From assembly GCA_031274075.1 (NCBI GenBank), contig JAISQQ010000323.1:1-17002 (forward strand): a stretch of DNA of 17,002 nt, given 5' to 3'. This DNA is from Accumulibacter sp. GTDB lineage: Bacteria; Pseudomonadota; Gammaproteobacteria; Burkholderiales; Rhodocyclaceae. Shown piece after piece: positions 14,664-17,002 of the stretch. Numbering within the stretch: the first letter of the stretch is position 1; each line of letters starts with the position of its first letter. The notes beneath the pieces are model-generated. The model made no database searches, was not told where the DNA came from, and worked only from the letters and a program-made list of their open reading frames with translations. Made by a program: the position numbers and the translations under genes.

Positions 14664-14748
14664 CCTGGGAGCGCGGGGCTTCTGCCCCGCAACAGTGTGA
14701 AATGACGCGACCACCGCTGTTGTGGGGCAGAAGCCCCGCGCTCCCAGG
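14664..14748. repeat. REP inverted pair (REPIN), best-preserved copy
   Basis: Two 32-bp arms (14664-14695 and 14717-14748) are inverted copies with one mismatch. Each begins CCTGGGAGCGCGGGGC, contains its own GCGGGGCTTCTGCCCCGC hairpin and ends CAACAG. A 21-bp spacer separates them. Equivalent pairs are at 6138-6224, 10391-10476 and 10929-11015, with a single unit at 4766-4797. The arrangement is that of REP doublets mobilised by RAYT transposases; none is encoded here. Confidence 0.8.
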
Positions 14749-14800
14749 TTCCGGAGGCCCGACGATGGGATTCATTTCTTCATGCGCGATGAAATGCCTT

Positions 14801-14829
14801 TTGACACCACATAAGGACTTGAATATAAA
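14801..14829 (+). promoter_or_regulatory. Outward-facing sigma70-type promoter in the MITE right arm
   Basis: TTGACA (14801-14806; perfect -35) is followed after exactly 17 bp by TATAAA (14824-14829; 5 of 6 at -10). It points rightward to the HD-GYP gene whose ATG is at 14977, giving a leader of about 140 nt. The mirror position in the left arm reads TGGACT-N17-TATCAA on the minus strand, a weaker version. Confidence 0.7.
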
Positions 14830-14875
14830 AGATTTTTGGCAACTGTTTACGACATCTGCGTAGGCGATGGCCCTG

Positions 14876-14910
14876 TACTGATCCCTGATCCCTGATTCCT
14901 GCCCCCTGTT
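14876..14910. repeat. Heptad array upstream of the HD-GYP gene
   Basis: CTGATCC/CTGATTC/CTGCCCC units in period 7 start right at the MITE border. They match the inverse of the left arm at 14418-14448, suggesting that one array element was split by the MITE. Bases 14911-14966 hold an imperfect GCCGGTTTG..CAAAGGCCGGC inverted repeat (about 14925-14955) of unknown role. Confidence 0.65.
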
Positions 14911-14976
14911 TTCTGGCAGAATCGCCGGTTTGAATTCCCGGGCAAAGGCCGGCGAATCTGGACGGCAGGAAAGGCC

Positions 14977-16200
14977 ATGCTCAAGAAAATCAGTGTCAAG
15001 CAGCTCACCATCGGAATGTATCTCAAGGAATTCTGCGGTTCCTGGATGGAGCATCCCTTCTGGCGCAACTCCTTCGTGATTACCGATCCGAAGGACATCG
15101 AACTCATCCGGGCCAGCAGCATCCAGGAAGTGTGGATCGACTCCGCGCAGGGGCTCGACATCCCGCCCGACGAGCCGGCGATTTCCGAGGCGGAGACGGA
15201 AGCCCAGGTCGACGCCGAGATCGTCGCCGTGGCGCAGGCGGCCCGCAGCGTCGCGCCGGTGTCGATACAGCGGGAAATGGCGCGCGCGGAGAGAATCTGC
15301 GCCCAGGCCAAGCAGGCGGTCACTTCGATGTTCCAGGAAGCGCGCATGGGCAAGGCGGTGGACGCCGGCAACGCCCGCAAGCTGGCCGAGGAGATTTCGG
15401 ATTCGGTGACGCGCAACCCAGGCGCGCTGATCAGCCTCGCCCGCCTGAAGTCGGCCGACGACTATACCTATATGCACTCGGTCGCGGTCTGCGCGCTGAT
15501 GATCGCCCTGAGCCGCCAGCTCAAGCTCGACGGCGAACTGGAACGCCGGCTGGGTATCGCCGGCCTGCTGCACGACCTGGGCAAGGCCAGGGTGCCGCTC
15601 GAAATACTGAACAAGCCGGGCAAGCTGAGCGACGAGGAGTTCCGGATCATGAAGAGCCATCCGGAGGAGGGCGTCAAGCTCCTCCAGGGAAGCCACGGCG
15701 TCGACGAGATCGCCATCGACGTGGTGCGGCACCACCACGAAAAGACCGAGGGCATGGGCTACCCGGAAGGACTCAGGAGCGGCGAGATCAGCCTGTACGC
15801 CAAGATGGGCGCGGTCTGCGACGTCTATGACGCGATCACCTCGAACCGTCCCTACAAGGCCGGCTGGGATCCCGCCGAATCGCTGCGCAAAATGGCCGAA
15901 TGGGTCAACGGCCATTTCGATCCGACCATCTTCCAGGCCTTCGTCAAGAGCCTGGGCATCTATCCCGTCGGTTCGCTGCTCCGGCTCGTTTCCGGCCGCC
16001 TCGCCGTGGTCGTGGACCAGTCGCAGAAGTCGCTGCTCATGCCGCGCGTCAAGGTCTTCTTCTCCACGCGCAGCGACGCGCGCATCCCGCCCGAACTGGT
16101 CGATCTCTCGGCCCCCGGCTGCAAGGAAAAAATCGCTGCCCGCGAGGATCCGGCCCGCTGGAACTTTCCGGATTTCAAGGAACTCTGGTCGGGGTTCTGA
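14977..16200 (+). CDS. HD-GYP domain cyclic-di-GMP phosphodiesterase with N-terminal DUF3391
   Basis: This 407-aa cytosolic protein is predicted to hydrolyse cyclic di-GMP, lowering the biofilm-promoting signal. The N-terminal 130 residues (MLKKISVKQLTIGMYLKEF onward) match the DUF3391 domain often found before HD-GYP. The HD-GYP domain (about 145-330) has YMHSVAV (H167), LLHDLGKARVP (H199, D200), KSHPEEG (H228), RHHHEKTEGMGYPEGL (HH at 252-254, GYP at 261-263) and DVYDAITSNRPYK (D282). The usual Asp of HHExxDGxGYP is Glu258, a conservative change. AGGA lies 6 bp before the ATG. The stop TGA (16198-16200) is also the target triplet of the MITE downstream. It has no membrane segments or sensor domain other than DUF3391. 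Confidence 0.93.
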   Translation: MLKKISVKQLTIGMYLKEFCGSWMEHPFWRNSFVITDPKDIELIRASSIQEVWIDSAQGLDIPPDEPAISEAETEAQVDAEIVAVAQAARSVAPVSIQREMARAERICAQAKQAVTSMFQEARMGKAVDAGNARKLAEEISDSVTRNPGALISLARLKSADDYTYMHSVAVCALMIALSRQLKLDGELERRLGIAGLLHDLGKARVPLEILNKPGKLSDEEFRIMKSHPEEGVKLLQGSHGVDEIAIDVVRHHHEKTEGMGYPEGLRSGEISLYAKMGAVCDVYDAITSNRPYKAGWDPAESLRKMAEWVNGHFDPTIFQAFVKSLGIYPVGSLLRLVSGRLAVVVDQSQKSLLMPRVKVFFSTRSDARIPPELVDLSAPGCKEKIAAREDPARWNFPDFKELWSGF

Positions 16201-16492
16201 GGACCTGTTTACGATCTTCTCTCTGGGGGCGCGGGTCTCCGGCCCGCTTGGGCATTGGCGCAAAACCGTTGGCGCACCCCGTAGGGCGGGAAAGCGCAGC
16301 GCCTCCCGCCGGTCGTTCGCTCCGGCGGCGTAGCCGCCGCTTACCGAATTCGACGGCCCTTGAATCGTGTGGCGCGTTGCGCCGTAAAAAAGGATCGGCG
16401 GGAGGCGCTGCGCTTTCCCGCCCTACGGAACCGTCGCTGTTTTCACGCACACCGGTCGACTTTATGTTCAAGAGAAGATCGCACACAGGTTT
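16201..16492. mobile_element. 292-bp IS5-like MITE with TGA target duplication, inserted at a stop codon
   Basis: The left end GGACCTGTTTACGATCTTCT (16201-16220) and the reversed right end AAACCTGTGTGCGATCTTCT (ending at 16492) are terminal inverted repeats of the same family as 10739-11035. TGA flanks both sides (16198-16200, 16493-16495). The left TGA is the stop codon of the HD-GYP gene. The interior carries a full palindromic family A element (16282-16425) whose 29-bp arms are exact inverted copies. Confidence 0.75.
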
Positions 16493-16502
16493 TGAGGACG
16501 GA

Positions 16503-16576
16503 TTTCAGAGGACAGTAATATTTGCGGGCGCGAAGCGCCCGGTAACTGAACTGTCTTCTGTCCCCTGTCTTCTGGA
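16503..16576. repeat. Heptad-array palindromic element upstream of ydfG
   Basis: The left arm is short (TTCAGAGGACAGT). The core is TAATATTTGCGGGCGCGAAG followed by CGCCCGGTAA (16517-16546), in the opposite orientation to the copies at 3049 and 14454. The right arm (16547-16576) has CTTCTGT and CCCCTGT heptads. It ends about 47 bp before the ydfG start. Confidence 0.75.
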
Positions 16577-16622
16577 ACGCGCGCATGGTAGTACACTGGC
16601 GTTTTACGCAAAGGAGAAGCAG

Positions 16623-17002
16623 ATGATTGTTTTGATTACCGGCGCCAGCGCCGGTTTTGGCGAAGCGATGGCCCGCCGCTTCGTCGCCGGCGGCCATCGG
16701 GTCATCGCCGCCGCCCGGCGCGCCGAACGCCTGGCCGGTTTGCGCGAGGCCCTGGGCGAGGCCCTGTTGCCGGTCGCCATGGACGTTACCGATCCGGCTT
16801 CGATCGCCGAGGGGCTGGCCCGGTTGCCCGCCGGTTGGCAGAGCATCGACGTGCTGGTCAACAACGCCGGCCTGGCGCTCGGCACCGAACTTGCGCCGCA
16901 GTGCTCGCTCGCCGAGTGGACGACGATGATCGATACCAACGTCAAGGGACTCGTCACCCTCACGCACGCGCTCCTGCCCGGCATGGTCGCGCGCAACAGC
17001 GG
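16623..17002 (+). CDS. ydfG: NADP-dependent short-chain dehydrogenase YdfG-like (3' truncated by window)
   Basis: The first 126 codons of a short-chain dehydrogenase/reductase are visible; the gene runs off the window. The N-terminus MIVLITGASAGFGEAMARRF carries the TGxxxGxG nucleotide-binding motif. VIAAARRAERL (with Arg residues typical of NADP preference), MDVTDPASI, the NNAG motif in DVLVNNAGLALGTE, and MIDTNVKGLVTLTHALLPGM follow. The closeness to E. coli YdfG, a 3-hydroxy acid dehydrogenase that also reduces malonic semialdehyde, is high throughout. The catalytic Ser-Tyr-Lys lies beyond the window. AAGGAG (16611-16616) is 6 bp before the ATG. The substrate is inferred from the family. 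Confidence 0.92.
   Translation, partial: MIVLITGASAGFGEAMARRFVAGGHRVIAAARRAERLAGLREALGEALLPVAMDVTDPASIAEGLARLPAGWQSIDVLVNNAGLALGTELAPQCSLAEWTTMIDTNVKGLVTLTHALLPGMVARNS

Larger units (their letters stand above)
14505..14875. mobile_element. 371-bp MITE with ~65-bp imperfect terminal inverted repeats
   Basis: The left end (14505-14570) begins CAGGGCTATCGCATACG. The right end (about 14809-14875), read in reverse, begins CAGGGCCATCGCCTACG. Both continue with GATGTCGTAA, an A-rich stretch, ATATTCAAG and TTATG. Weaker similarity continues inwards, with CGCGTATGA matching CGCGCATGA. The interior holds a REP inverted pair (14664-14748) and no transposase. Ends starting CAGGG recall the ISAs1 family, but that is from memory and tentative. 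Heptad arrays lie on both sides, and no clean target duplication is visible. Confidence 0.75.

Noticed and set aside
14599..16263. 554-codon minus-strand frame opposite the HD-GYP gene
   Set aside because: The plus strand has all HD-GYP motifs and a ribosome site; the antisense frame is compositional.
16592..16597. TACACT as a -10 box for ydfG
   Set aside because: It matches only 4 of 6 positions and there is no acceptable -35 at 16-18 bp upstream.

Overview
This is a GC-rich proteobacterial chromosomal window. The gene set (tldD, a WaaG/WaaP-type LPS core cluster, a lipid A acyltransferase next to metK, a DUF3391/HD-GYP protein and ydfG) points to a beta- or gammaproteobacterium. My inference is a Rhodocyclales-like betaproteobacterium. 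This rests on protein resemblance recalled from known families, not on a search. No tRNA, rRNA, CRISPR array or intact transposase gene is visible.

Layout. (1) Bases 1-2597: the 3' end of a giant type I-secreted adhesin with VCBS and T1SS-143 repeats and a C-terminal secretion-signal-like region. (2) 3134-4606: tldD. (3) 5059-5949 (minus): a YeaD-type hexose-6-phosphate mutarotase. (4) 6598-10290 (minus): four LPS-kinase-fold genes, each overlapping the next by 4 bp: waaP, a WapP-like kinase, a two-domain tandem kinase, and a small kinase-like protein lacking the catalytic Asp. (5) 11054-13029 (minus): waaG and a lipid A acyltransferase, overlapping by 1 bp. (6) 13255-14415 (plus): metK, behind a strong sigma70 promoter, a SAM-II-like aptamer and an intrinsic terminator. 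(7) 14977-16200: a DUF3391/HD-GYP c-di-GMP phosphodiesterase. (8) 16623-end: the 5' part of ydfG.

The most unusual content is between the genes. Every intergenic gap over 300 bp is filled with several interleaved repeat families: (a) period-7 arrays (units such as CAGGTGT or AGAGGAC) arranged as inverted arms around a GC-rich hairpin core; (b) a ~140-bp palindromic element with 29-bp terminal inverted repeats (TIRs); (c) REP-like inverted pairs (REPINs) built on GCGGGGC..GCCCCGC; (d) MITE-like elements of ~295 bp with ~25-35-bp TIRs and TNA target duplications, resembling IS5-family derivatives; (e) a different 371-bp MITE with ~65-bp imperfect TIRs; (f) 20-bp GTCCCGGC/GCCGGGAC hairpins. They are nested in each other and abut or supply stop codons of genes.

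Two consequences stand out. The right arm of the 371-bp MITE carries a consensus-quality TTGACA-N17-TATAAA promoter pointing at the HD-GYP gene. The four LPS-kinase genes lie between two oppositely facing TIRs flanked by the same TTA trinucleotide, as if once part of a composite mobile unit. Functionally, the minus-strand cluster builds and phosphorylates the LPS inner core, metK makes SAM under apparent feedback control, and the adhesin and HD-GYP genes suit a biofilm lifestyle.
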